A DNA stretch of 64,000 bases from Pseudoalteromonas sp. NC201 (GTDB lineage: Bacteria > Pseudomonadota > Gammaproteobacteria > Enterobacterales > Alteromonadaceae): the NCBI RefSeq assembly GCF_002850255.1, contig NZ_CP022522.1:872097-936096 (forward strand). Direction: 5' to 3'. Positions 48,501-59,400 of this stretch are shown one piece after another. A model generated the notes under the pieces. It saw only the letters and a program-made list of their open reading frames with translations. It was not told where the DNA came from and ran no database searches. The position numbers and the translations under genes were made by a program. Numbering within the stretch: the stretch's first letter is position 1; every line of letters starts with the position of its first letter.

Positions 48501-51500
48501 CGTGAGTATCTACGGGCATTACTACCAGAGTACATGCTGCCAAGTCGCTACATTGCGGTATCACAGTGGCCGCTATCCCCGAACGGTAAAATTGACAAAA
48601 ATGCGCTAAAACAATTGCATAGTAACACTGAGCTCGAGGCCTTTATAGCACCAAGAAATGCCACAGAGGAGCAGTTATTACTCATTTGGCAGCGATTGCT
48701 CAAAAACGACGCGATTGGTATTAATGACCACTTTTTTACCGTAGGAGGGGATTCAATTATAGCAATTCAATTGGTTGCTATGGCTCGGGAAGTGGGGCTC
48801 CATATAACTTTAAAAGAAGTTATGCAGTTACCTACGGTTGCTGATCAGGCATTGGTGGTTAAAGCAAGTAAAGAAGTGAGTGCTGAACAATCTCCCCTAA
48901 GCGGAGAATTTAGGCCTTTACCTATTCAATTGAGATTCTTACAACGCTCAAAAGGGGCGGCTGTACATCATTATAATCAGTCTATCTTATTGCAAGTGCC
49001 TATTGAGTTATCGCAAGATTTTCTAAGACAAGCAGTTTCATGTTTACTTGATAGGCATGACGCGTTGAGATTACGGTTTACTCACAAATCAATAGGGTGG
49101 ATGGGCGAGTTTATTGCGCTTGAACAAATTGATATTAATCGGGTTGTACAGAATGTTTTCGTTGCTGATTGGTCGGCTGAGGCCGTAACTGAAATTGCTG
49201 CTGCAGCACAGTCTGGGTTTAATATTTCAAAAGGTGAGTTATTTAAAGCAGTCTTAATCTCAGGTAAAAGTGAAGCTCGGTTGTTACTTGTAGCGCATCA
49301 CCTGGTCGTAGATGGTGTTTCTTGGCGAATTTTGGTACAAGATTTACAGCGTCTTTGGTGTCAGCATCAACGCCAAGAGATACCTCGGTTACCAGCAAAA
49401 ACCTCATCTATAAGGCAGTGGAGTGATACCTTAGCGCTTCATTACGACGATTTCCAAGCGCAACAAGTCTTTTGGCTTGCCCAATTAGCCGCTGAAAATA
49501 CCATGATGCCTTTATCTGAGAGTGAAATAGAGCCCTGTTTACGCAGTGAAAGTGAAATCGTTAAGCTACAGCTTACCCACTCAGTAACTCGTCAACTCCT
49601 AGGAAGTGCAAACCAAGCTTATCGCACGCAAGTAGAGGATTTATTGTTAAGTGGGCTGTATTTAGCGCTACAGCAAACATTTGCGGTATCGCAAGTCGCA
49701 GTTGCACTGGAAAGCCATGGTCGGGATCCTATCTCTGATGATGTGGATCTCAGTGAAACAGTAGGTTGGTTTACTTCACTTTATCCACTATTACTTAGTT
49801 CAGAGGGCACAGGGCTTACAGAAGTAATTATTGCTGTAAAAGAACGGCGTAGGGTTATTTCTGAGTCGAACGTTGGCTTTGGAACACTAAAATACTACTC
49901 CCAAACTTCTGAGTGTTCGCATTTTGAACAAGCGGATCCTTTTGTGCTATTTAACTATCTTGGACAAATTGAGATAAATGCAGAGCACGAGCATGGGGAT
50001 TTTTCTCTCGCTAATGAAAGTATGGGGTCAAATCTACACGAGCAAGCTTTACGGGAGTTTGCTATTGCGATCAATGGCCAAGTGAGTGAAGGCTTACTGC
50101 ATTTGATGATTGACTATAGTGTTGCGCAGTTTAGTCCAGAGACTATGGTTGCTCTTAAAAATAATTTAGCTATGGCGTTGCAGGATATTGCTAATCACTG
50201 TGAAGGCCGAATGCCGATGTTAACAACCTCTGATGTCCCTCATGTCGAATTACAACAATCTCAGCTTAATGAATGGCAGAAACGCTTTGGTACACTCATT
50301 AATATCTTTCCTGCAACACCATTACAGCATGGAATATTCTTTCAAAGTCAAATTGATAAAAAAGCCTACTTAACCCAAGTTGTAAATCAAATCAGTGGCG
50401 AATTGAACATCAAGGCGATGGAGCTAGCATGGCAATATGTGACTAATCGGCATGAAATATTGCGAAGCGGCTTTGCTATAGAAAAAAGTAGCCTTTATCG
50501 CTTTGTGCTTGCACCAGATATTAAAGTTCCTGTGCGCTTTTTAGATTGGAGCGACTTGAGTGATGAGCAGCGCCACAGCGCATTTATCACGTTGCGTGAG
50601 CAAGACCGAGAAATGGCAATGCCACTCAATGAAGCGCCTTTGCATAGAGTTACTATCGTGCGCTATGGCTCCATGCAGCATCAATTACTTTGGACACATC
50701 ATCACCTAATTTTAGATGGTTGGTGTCTGCAAACCGTTTACCAAGAACTATTGCAAAGCTATTTGTCTTTTGCTAACTCGCAACCCTTATCGTTACCGAA
50801 ACCGATCCCACTGGATGGTTACTATGATTGGTTGCAGAGTAAAGATAAGCAAAGTGCTCTTGACTATTGGCATACTTACTTGCATGACTTTGACTCGCCC
50901 ACCGCATTGTTAGAAAGCCAAAATTTAGACGTTCAATCAGGCTATGTTGAGCGACAATGGCAAATAAGTACGAGTCTGTCGCAAAAGCTACGAGTACTTG
51001 CCAGTGAAGCCAAGGTGACTCTCAATGCTGTCATACAGTGGGCTTGGGGATACTTGTTACAGCGTTACAGTGGTGACCAAAAGGTATTGTTTGGTACTGT
51101 AATTTCAGGTCGGCCATCTGAGGTACAAAACATTGAAAAGATGGTTGGGTTATTCATAAACACCATACCTGTAAAAGTTGATTTTGTTCCATCAACGGAT
51201 CTTAAAGCTCAGCTTAAGCAATTACATGAAAGCCAGTTGCAAAGTCAAGAACACGGCTTTTTAACTTTGCCAGAGATCCGGCAACAAACAGCGATTGCCG
51301 CTGAGGTTGAGTTGTTCGATAGTATTGTAGTGTTTGAGAACTATCCTACTGAGAGCAATAGCAGTGTAGCGAATAATACCAGCGATGTTGTTATCAATAG
51401 TAGTGAGACGGCAGAGTATAGTGCTGTGCCGTTGACTTTTATTGTGAATGATAGTGAACACTTACAGCTTACATTGGGATATCGTAAAGAGCGTTTCAGC

Positions 51501-53483
51501 GATAACACCATAGCGCAAATGCAATATCATCTTGATGCCATCTTTTCTCAGCTTGCGGATGGTCAAGGTGTGGGTGAAATTTCACTGTTATCGACGTCTG
51601 AGCAACATTTACTGGCGCAGCAACATGATACTTTCTGTTCCCACAATTTAGCTTTACTACCGCATCAATATGTTGACCACTTTGCACAGGTAACACCTAA
51701 CAGCATCGCCGTTCTTGATACTCAAGAAACGTTGACATATCAGCAGTTAAATCAGGCAGCGAACCGATTGGCTCGTTTGCTACAGGCTCAGGGAGTAATG
51801 CAAGAATCCTTCGTGGCTTTGTATCTTGAACGTCACTGTAGCATGGTTATTGCAATTTTGGCGGTGTTAAAGGCGGGTGGCGCTTATGTACCTATTGACC
51901 CGAGTATGCCGGACGCGCGCAGTAGTGCAATCTTAGACCAGCTGGGTGATGTACAAGTATTGACCCAACAGCACTTAGCGGAAGCTGAGTGTTTGCAATC
52001 ACATCAAGTGACTGTGATCGATAGCGAAGCGACGCTAGATACTCTCTTCCAGTATAGAGCAACGACTCCTAGTACCTTTGAATTAAGCGCGACAAATCTT
52101 GCGTATATGATTTTTACGTCAGGTACAACAGGACAACCAAAAGGGGTGATGGTTGAGCATCAAGCCTTGTTGAATCGTGTACTGTGGATGCAAAAGCAAT
52201 ATGGACTGAAAGCCAGTGATAAAGTGCTGCAAAAGACGCCTTATGGTTTTGATGTTTCGGTCTGGGAGTTTGTTTGGCCTTGGACCGTTGGCGCAAGTAT
52301 TGTTCTAGCTAAACCCGAGGGTCACAAAGAGCCTAAGTATCTAGCAGAGTTGATACAGCGACAAGGCATTACTCATTGTCACTTCGTACCTTCAATGCTG
52401 CAAGCATTTATGCAGCATGCAGAGTTATCGCAGTGCCAAACACTGAAACAGGTATTTTGTAGCGGTGAGGCATTAACGCGCGATCACCGAGAACAGTTTA
52501 TACGAGCGTCATCCGCTCAGTTACATAACTTATATGGCCCGACAGAAGCAGCAATAGATGTAAGTTATTGGGATTGTAGTAAAACCACCTCGGCCCCGAG
52601 TGTTCCCATTGGTTATGCTATTGATAACATTAACTGTGTAGTAGTGAGTCCGGATTTTGCTGAGCAGCCTATCGGTATTCCAGGAGAGTTACTCATATCT
52701 GGGATTGGCTTGGCTCGAGGTTACTTTCAGCAGGAACAGCTCACTGCGGAGAAATTTATTACGGTGAGCTTAGCAAACCGTTCTCAGCAGAGATATTATC
52801 GCACGGGCGATTTGGTCCGTCGTTTAGAATGTGGAGCTCTGGAGTTCCTTGGTCGTTTAGATCATCAAGTTAAAATCCGTGGTTTGCGTGTAGAGCTAGG
52901 AGAGATCCAAGCTGCGATTGCAGGCTGTGATGAAGTGGAAGAAGCATTTGTCAGTGTGCAGGAGTTACAAGCTGGTGAACAGCTTATCGCATTCTGTGTT
53001 ACATCATTGGACAGTGCTGAACTTTCAGCTGTGATACCTAAGTTGCTGGCATCTACCTTACCGAACTACATGATACCTGCAACCTATATCGCATTGACTG
53101 AATTACCAGTCACTGTTAACGGCAAACTTGACCGTAAAGCACTATACAGCATGGTGACGGCCCAGCCTCAGATTGAATATGTTCCAGCACATACGGCAAC
53201 AGAAGTTGCTCTAGAGGAAGTCTGGCGAGAGTGTTTAGGTATCACAGAACCCCTCAGTACCGTGCAGTCTTTCTTTGCTCTAGGCGGAAATTCGCTTCAT
53301 GCCATGAGTATCCTCGATCGTGTCCAATCGCACTGGGATTACCCTTTTGAAATTGCAGACCTGTTTGCCTTCCAAACAATCAAAGAATTAGCACAGTTTA
53401 TTGATGCAACACAGTCCCAGTATAGCTCAGAACAGCAGGAGCTAGAGGCGGATAGTGAGGCCTTTGAAGAAATGGAGTTTTAA
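45546..53483 (+). CDS. NRPS gene 5, two modules with one epimerase
   Basis: NRPS of 2645 residues. Residues 1-55: docking domain identical to that of gene 4. Domains: C 71-506 (HHIASDG); A 526-1022; T, Ser1070 (VGGDS, pre-epimerase form); E 1119-1562 (HHLVVDGVSWRIL); C 1582-2015 (FPATPLQHG start, HHLILDGWC, the type that follows E); A 2036-2532; T, Ser2583 (GGNS). Codes: module 1 DLFNNALTYK (Ala, made D by E); module 2 DVWHFSLIDK (Ser, published DVWHLSLIDK). The C-A part of module 1 is near-identical to gene 4 module 1, but from the A10 motif on the sequence is its own, so the same Ala-loading unit is joined to T-E here and to a plain T in gene 4. The tail ends FEEMEF, resembling the gene 1 tail, and probably docks to gene 6. 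Confidence 0.97.
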   Translation: MSISQLVASATSSGVYLYTEGGQLKYKLSVASFPENLKQEILANKQEIIHFLTKNEINPKSTISALASHDGHFPLSFAQQRLWFIDRFEGQSAQYNIPKVIKVAGDFSVDIAERAIKKLIWRHKVLRTTYGEVEGEPFQQINQEFKFKINRIDLSALEAQYQQRKLAELIRYDAEKSFDLATELMLRVSYIIAGPDNQNTLLFNMHHIASDGWSMNIFVREFVAEYQALQMGQETRLTPLAIQYIDFAVWQRQWLTESRLAEQLRYWRQQLSGAPLLHRLPLDYPRPERKGNEGARVFSRYSTAAIEAFAMRHGMTPFMVFHAALSIVLCRHSNQSEFIVGTPFANRQNTALAPLIGFFVNTLILKSSIKHDTVAAFLTHIRDTNLAAQSYQDLPFEQIVEHCQVERSVQHTPIFQVMLSMFQGESSSKPSLSLQGVEFEEVLSDNITTKYDLDISISLSESGCKLTWVYDTELFNEETITQFDRHFGNVLDNLLTQPVEQPLVELELLSERERSYLLTELNSTAQDVEVPSCLLHELFERQVKSQPDAVAVETASESISYGQLNQRANQLARQLQHQAVQLGDAVGILLTRSVNMVVAVLAVLKAGGRYVPLDPNYPKQRLEYIVADTQLQHVICNEHTQGLLDIAGVTLWQLDATKLQQDLAQQCRDNLGRHPQATSDQPSYLIYTSGSTGKPKGVVIAHRNALAMVQWAGEFYQPEELAGVLASTSLNFDLSVFELFVPLSFGGKVILVENILTLLNEDIAGISLINTVPSGIDALLAAQRLPSSVLSVNLAGEPLAQTVVEKLFSGRELRRVVNLYGPSEDTTYSTYYEMTAAPEQAPRIGRPVSNTQAYVLGEQGELLPFGVTGELYLGGAGVACGYLNQPQLTAQRFIPDRFSHNTDARLYRTGDLVRYDQQGELCFIGRVDEQVKLRGFRIELGEIEHHLNSHDAVIESLVLVVEEAGEAQLQAYVRTEEATGLAQQLREYLRALLPEYMLPSRYIAVSQWPLSPNGKIDKNALKQLHSNTELEAFIAPRNATEEQLLLIWQRLLKNDAIGINDHFFTVGGDSIIAIQLVAMAREVGLHITLKEVMQLPTVADQALVVKASKEVSAEQSPLSGEFRPLPIQLRFLQRSKGAAVHHYNQSILLQVPIELSQDFLRQAVSCLLDRHDALRLRFTHKSIGWMGEFIALEQIDINRVVQNVFVADWSAEAVTEIAAAAQSGFNISKGELFKAVLISGKSEARLLLVAHHLVVDGVSWRILVQDLQRLWCQHQRQEIPRLPAKTSSIRQWSDTLALHYDDFQAQQVFWLAQLAAENTMMPLSESEIEPCLRSESEIVKLQLTHSVTRQLLGSANQAYRTQVEDLLLSGLYLALQQTFAVSQVAVALESHGRDPISDDVDLSETVGWFTSLYPLLLSSEGTGLTEVIIAVKERRRVISESNVGFGTLKYYSQTSECSHFEQADPFVLFNYLGQIEINAEHEHGDFSLANESMGSNLHEQALREFAIAINGQVSEGLLHLMIDYSVAQFSPETMVALKNNLAMALQDIANHCEGRMPMLTTSDVPHVELQQSQLNEWQKRFGTLINIFPATPLQHGIFFQSQIDKKAYLTQVVNQISGELNIKAMELAWQYVTNRHEILRSGFAIEKSSLYRFVLAPDIKVPVRFLDWSDLSDEQRHSAFITLREQDREMAMPLNEAPLHRVTIVRYGSMQHQLLWTHHHLILDGWCLQTVYQELLQSYLSFANSQPLSLPKPIPLDGYYDWLQSKDKQSALDYWHTYLHDFDSPTALLESQNLDVQSGYVERQWQISTSLSQKLRVLASEAKVTLNAVIQWAWGYLLQRYSGDQKVLFGTVISGRPSEVQNIEKMVGLFINTIPVKVDFVPSTDLKAQLKQLHESQLQSQEHGFLTLPEIRQQTAIAAEVELFDSIVVFENYPTESNSSVANNTSDVVINSSETAEYSAVPLTFIVNDSEHLQLTLGYRKERFSDNTIAQMQYHLDAIFSQLADGQGVGEISLLSTSEQHLLAQQHDTFCSHNLALLPHQYVDHFAQVTPNSIAVLDTQETLTYQQLNQAANRLARLLQAQGVMQESFVALYLERHCSMVIAILAVLKAGGAYVPIDPSMPDARSSAILDQLGDVQVLTQQHLAEAECLQSHQVTVIDSEATLDTLFQYRATTPSTFELSATNLAYMIFTSGTTGQPKGVMVEHQALLNRVLWMQKQYGLKASDKVLQKTPYGFDVSVWEFVWPWTVGASIVLAKPEGHKEPKYLAELIQRQGITHCHFVPSMLQAFMQHAELSQCQTLKQVFCSGEALTRDHREQFIRASSAQLHNLYGPTEAAIDVSYWDCSKTTSAPSVPIGYAIDNINCVVVSPDFAEQPIGIPGELLISGIGLARGYFQQEQLTAEKFITVSLANRSQQRYYRTGDLVRRLECGALEFLGRLDHQVKIRGLRVELGEIQAAIAGCDEVEEAFVSVQELQAGEQLIAFCVTSLDSAELSAVIPKLLASTLPNYMIPATYIALTELPVTVNGKLDRKALYSMVTAQPQIEYVPAHTATEVALEEVWRECLGITEPLSTVQSFFALGGNSLHAMSILDRVQSHWDYPFEIADLFAFQTIKELAQFIDATQSQYSSEQQELEADSEAFEEMEF
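53474..53477 (+). promoter_or_regulatory. Ribosome binding site that decides the start of gene 6
   Basis: GGAG ten bases before the ATG at 53488. An in-frame ATG at 53455 would overlap gene 5 by 29 bases and add 11 residues before the docking domain. The 53488 start begins directly with the docking helix (MIDLLNQL), as in genes 2 to 5, and is preferred. Confidence 0.6.
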
Positions 53484-53487
53484 CCCA

Positions 53488-56400
53488 ATGATTGATTTGC
53501 TTAATCAACTACAACAAAAAAATATTCAGCTATCTTCTGACTCCGGTACTTTAAAGGTGAAAGCACCAAAAGGTGCCATGACTGCTGAGTTAGCAGAGCA
53601 AGTAAAAACGCACAAAGAACAGTTATTGCACTTTCTTGAGAGAAAGCAGCAAGGGAGGTCAGTGGCGAGTATCCCCTTGTGTGCCATAGATCGTAGTGGT
53701 GCGATCCCAGCGTCATTTTCACAACAACGGCTGTGGTTAATCGATAAGCTAGAAGGTAGTCAACATTATAATGTTGCAGCAGCACTGGCCTGTGATGGGG
53801 TACTGGATATTGCAGCCATAGAAGCCAGTCTAACCCAAATAGTTGCCCGCCACGAGGCCTTAAGAACCTGTTTCGAAGCCCACGATGGAGTGTGTATGCA
53901 GCGGGTAATGCCAGCCCGAGCGGTGACGGTAGAAGTGGTGAATTTGGTTGATTGTGGTGAAGATGAAGTGCAGCGGCAAGTGGATGATGCGGCACGAGAA
54001 GTTTTTGACCTAAGCCAAGATTTAATGTTGCGTACAAAAATCATCAAACAGTCTCAAACACGGCATATTTTGTTGTTCACGTTGCATCACATCGCATCGG
54101 ATGGTTGGTCAATGCAGCTATTAATAAAAGAGTTTAATGCATTTTACCAAGCTGCGATAACAGGCGGGGAAGCGGATGTGCCTGAATTACCGGTCCAATA
54201 TGGAGATTACGCGTACTGGCAACAGCAACAGTTAACGGAGCAAAACAAAGCACAGTTGTTAAGGTATTGGCAGGCTAGGTTGTCGGGCATGCCGAGCTTA
54301 CACGGATTGCCATTAGATAAGCCGCGACCAGCCAAGCAAGAATTTACCTCTGGATATGTGCGTAGTCGGATAGGCAAAGAGACATTGGCAGGGTTACAAG
54401 CGCTAACGCAAAGCGCAGGTGTCACGTTATTTATGGTACTGCAAGGTGCTTTTGCGGTGTTATTGAGCCGCTTAAGCGGTGAGTCGGACATCGTCTTAGG
54501 CGTACCGACAGCGGGGCGTAGTGAGAGTGAATTGTCGCCATTAATAGGGTTTTTTATCAATACCTTGGTGAGTCGAACACAGGTTGATTTAGCGCAGCCA
54601 TTTACGGCGTTATTGGCGCAGATAAAGGCAGATACGCTGGCAGATTATCAGCATCAAGGGCTCCCTTTTGAGCTGTTGGTAGAGGCATTAAACCCAGATA
54701 GAAGCTTAGCATATAACCCCTTGTGTCAGGTTAAGTTGGTGCTACAGAACCATCGCAGCAGTGACGATGAAGGGTTGAGTTTGGGAGAGGCGAGGCTGAA
54801 ACCACTCCAACAAAGTCAAGAGCAGGTACGGTTTGATTTGGATTTGACTTGCTCGGAGGGAGAAGGCGAGTTGCTATGCCATTGGCGGTATCAACAGAGC
54901 TTGTTTACAGAAGCGACGATAGCGGCGTATGCCCGTAGCTTTGAGTATCTATTGGAGAGTATCGCGAAGGGAGCCCAAGGTAGCTGCAAAAGTTTAGCCT
55001 TGTATGACGATGAAATGCGTCAAAGCTTGATAGAAGAGAGCGTAGGTGCGGCCTGTGATTATCGGCGAGGAGAAAGTGTAGTAGAGCAGTTTGCGAGACA
55101 AGCCCAGCAGACGCCGGAGAGAATAGCGGTACGGGATGAATCACACGCACTGAGCTATGGAGAGCTGTACAGTCGCGTGAATCAGTTGGCACATTACCTT
55201 CAAGAGCAGGATATAGGGGTAGGAGAGCGAGTTGCGTTGGTGATGACGCGAGATGTCACGCTCTTGGTGGCGATGCTAGGGGTGATGGCGACGGGTGCGA
55301 GCTATATCCCATTGAGCCCGGATAATCAGACGGCACGTTTAGCAGATATATTTAACGATGCGGATGTGACTCAGGTTTTGGTATCGACATGTTTATTAGA
55401 AATTTTACCGGTTTCAGGGGTAGATGTGTTAATGCTGGATGAGGATGAGTGGGGCTTATCGGGTTATGACAGCCATCCGGTGGGAGTGACACATACCTTA
55501 GCGGATAGCGCCTATGTGATTTATACGTCAGGGTCGACGGGTAAGCCAAAGGGGGTGGAGGTAAGTCACAGAGGATTAATAGATTACTGTGGCTATGGTC
55601 TAAAAGCGTACTATCAAGAGCAGTTGACAGGAAGCTATGTGTTGACGTCGCATGCATTTGATATAGGCGTTCCGAGTTTATATTTGCCTCTTTTGGTGGG
55701 AGGGTGCGTGAACTTAGCGCCTTGGGGAGAGGAGTTGGAGGGATTAGTCGAGCGGTTACGAGGGAGCTCAGAGGCGAGTTTATATCGTTTGACGCCGATG
55801 CATTGTGAGGCATTACTTGAATTGCTGAATGGGGATAAGGTCAGCGGAGCGCATGTTCTGGTGATAGGAGGGGAGACGCTAACGGAGGGGCTGGCTGCGC
55901 GGTTGCAAGATACCTTTAGTGAAAGTCAACTTTATAACCACTATGGTCCGACGGAAACGGTGGTAGGTTGTAGCTTATATGATGCAAGCGCGCATTTAAG
56001 GGCAGGGGATTCAACGCGAGAAGAGATACCGATAGGGTATGCGATGGCGAACACAGGGCTGTATGTCGTTGATGCAGGGGGTGAGCTGCAAGCGAAAGGA
56101 GGCGTAGGAGAGCTTTATGTTGGAGGGCCTTGCGTAGCGAAAGGATATGTTGGAGATCCGGACAGGACGGCGGCGTCATTTGTGTATGTTCCTTGGTTGG
56201 CGGATACGAGGTTGTATAGAACAGGAGACAGGGTACGGCGCTTGGAGTCGGGAGCGTTGGTATTTTTGGGAAGGAAGGATGAGCAAGTCAAGCTGCGGGG
56301 ATATCGTATAGAGCTTGGAGAGATAAGGAGTGTTTTGGCACAGCAAGCAGCGGTGAAACAGGCGGCGGTGTTGGTGCAAGGAGAGGGTGCGGATGCGACG

Positions 56401-59400
56401 TTGGTGGGTTATGTTGTTGCAGAAGGAGAGGTAGTAGATGAAGGCATTTTTATAGCGGAGTTAGAGCGTGCGTTATCGGCGCGTTTAGCCAGTTATATGT
56501 GTCCGAGTCGTTGGTGTTTGCTAGATGCTTTGCCGTTGACGGCGAATGGTAAGCTGGATAGGGGTGCGCTACCGAGCGAGATTGGGGAGATAGGGCAGGA
56601 ATATGAAGCGGCGGAGAATAGTGTAGAGCGAGCGCTGGTAGAGATATGGGCAGAGGTACTGCGACAACCACTAGAGGAGTTAAGTGTAACGGGTGATTTC
56701 TTTAGGTTAGGGGGAAATTCTCTGTTAGCAGTGAAAATAATCAGCGAGATTAACGCTCGTTACAAGCTGCAGTTGGGTCTCAAAGAACTCTTTAGTTATC
56801 CTAGTATTCGCCGCTTAGCGGTACTTATGCAGCAATCTGGTTTGGGAGAAAACAACCCAGAGATCCCAGCGTTACCTCGAGATGGTCAAGCCCTACCGCT
56901 ATCTTACGCACAACAGCGTCTTTGGTTTATTGAGCAATTAGCAACTCAACCAAACGCACAATTCAATATGCCATTGGCGTTAAGAATCCGTGGCCAATTA
57001 GAGACTAATACCCTTGAGCAGGCCATCGCAGCAGTTATTAAGCGTCACGAGATACTAAGAACAGTATACCAGCTCGATCAAGATGGCGAACCCCAACAAG
57101 TTATATTGCCAGCATTTGCGCCACGGATAACAACGCTTGAGTTAAATGGCAGTGAGCAAGAAAAGCTTAATCAGGCACACGCTAATGTCGCAGCCCAAGC
57201 CTTGCAGCCGTTTAACTTACAAAGTGACCACATGTTAAAGGTTCAGTTGTTGCAACTTGGCAAGCATGATTATGTATTGGCCATTGTGGTGCATCATATT
57301 GCTTGCGACGGTTGGTCATTGAATATTCTTCTTAACGATATCATGGCATTCTATGACGCGATAAGCTCAGCGCAAGCACCCACTCTGGAGCCATTGACGA
57401 TACAGTATGCAGACTTTGCAAGTTGGCAACGTCGTTACCTAGGTGGAGAGCGGTTGCAACACGGACTTGATTTTTGGCTGAGTCATCTAGATCAAGCGCC
57501 GCCATTACATAGTATTCCCCTAGACCGTAATCGAGCTCCTGATCAGTTCAGCGGAGCAAGAGTAGATAGAACCATTGCACCAGATATCGTTAATGAACTA
57601 GAGCTATTTGCTCAGCAGCACCAAAGCACTCTGTTTATGCTCTTACAGACTATGTTCGCGGTTACTGTAGGTAGATTCAGTCGTGAGCAGGATGTTGTAA
57701 TGGGGATGCCTGCGGTCAATCGTAATAATAAGTCCTGTCAGAATATGATTGGCTTATTTCTAAATACACTAGTCGTGCGTACTCAGTTTGATACACAACA
57801 ACCCATCGGTGAATTGCTGCGCAAAGCCAAGCAAACCCATATGGAGATACATGCTCACAGTGAGGTTCCGTTTGAATTACTAGTCGAACAATTGAATCCA
57901 GAGCGTTCCTTGACACATGCTCCTATCTTTCAGTTGTTTATCAATATGGCCAATGAACAACTAGCATTGTCAACAGAAAGCCAACTCGAAGTGAGTGCTT
58001 TTTCCGCACAGCAAGAGTTTGACAGTAAGTACGACATTACTTTATATCTGCGACCGACTCACTCAGGGTTGAAGTTTATTTTTGCTTACAATGCGGCATT
58101 GTTTGACTGCTCAACCATTACTGCTTTGGCGAATGAATTTAGTAGTACGTTGTATCAGGTTGCAGCAAATCCACAACTTAACGTTGCACAGCTTAAGTGG
58201 TCGCAACCTCTAAAAGAGAATGCCGCAGTTACTCTTTGTGAGCATGAAGTCAGCTCAGTTCATCAATTATTTGAACTTAATTTGAGTAAGCACGCAGCTA
58301 GTGGTGCATTACATTATGCAGAGCAAAAGCTGTCATTTGAAGAGTTAAACGAACAGTCCAACAAGTTGGCTCATTATCTGATTAAGCAACATGCTATCAG
58401 TAAGGGTCAAACGGTAGGTATACATTGCCAGCGAAACGCCACGCGGATAATCGCTATGCTTGCTGTATTAAAGGCAGGAGCAACACTGGTTCCATTGTCT
58501 GTTGAACTGCCTGCATCACGATTGAAGTTGCAAGCAGAAGATGCAGACATTACTTTGCTATTACATGATGAGCAAACAGAGGCATCATTTTTTGGGCGCG
58601 CAACATTGGACTGTAGCAGTCTATTGAGAGAAAGCACGCTGGACCAATACAGCGGAGAAAATCCAGACGTTGAAGTCTTTAGTGATGATATTGCGCACAT
58701 TATCTACACCTCGGGCTCGACGGGTAAGCCCAAAGGGGTGTTAGGGACTCACGGTGCTGTAGTTAACAGAGTCAGTTGGATGTTACAGCGTTTTCCACTG
58801 GCCTCAAATGAAGTAACCGTGATGATGACCTCAATGGCGTTTATACGCGGTATGTGGGAGTTTTACGTCAGCTTAGCTGCAATCAAACCCGTTGTTTTAT
58901 TGCCACGAGAGCAGGTGAAAGATAACAATTTATTCGTCGCAGCTATTGAAAAACATAAAATCACCAGAATAGTTACTACGCCTTCTCATTTGCAGAGTTT
59001 AGTAATATCGGAAGCGCAGTATCGCTCGACGCTTAGCAGTTTGCGCTACTGGTTTATTAGTGGTGAAGCACTGTCTTTGAGCCTTGCTGAGCGATGCTGT
59101 AAATGGCTGGATGAAGTGGAGTTTTATAACCTTTACGGCTCCACCGAGGTTATGTCCGATGTTCTATACAGTAATATTAAAGAGGATGTCGCACGAGGTG
59201 TCATAACACTCGGACAGGCGATAACCAACAACCACGTATTACTCGTTGATGAGCAACTACAACGTGTTCCTACGGGAGCTGTAGGTGAGGTTTTGGTTGT
59301 GGGTAGTAATGTGGCAGCAGGGTATTTGTTACGCCCAGAACAAACGAAAGCCGCGTTTGTGGAGTATGATGGTCAACGCGCATACCGAACCGGTGACTTG

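Larger units (their letters stand above)
40356..48611 (+). repeat. 8256-base direct repeat, copy 2
   Basis: Second copy of the long repeat, covering the A9-A10-T-E-C-A-T tail of gene 4, the second 279-base gap and the docking-C-A head of gene 5. Together with copy 1 it defines an 11,301-base period. Homologous recombination between the copies would delete or amplify one complete three-module gene without breaking a reading frame. Confidence 0.95.

Noticed and set aside
29055-48611. Long repeat dismissed as an assembly error
   Set aside because: The copies differ at scattered positions and each has private flanking and middle sequence, so a simple duplication of contigs does not explain it, although long reads would settle it.
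53455-53487. Upstream ATG as the start of gene 6
   Set aside because: It overlaps gene 5 by 29 bases and adds residues that are not part of the docking domain; the ATG at 53488 has a GGAG site and starts like its paralogues.
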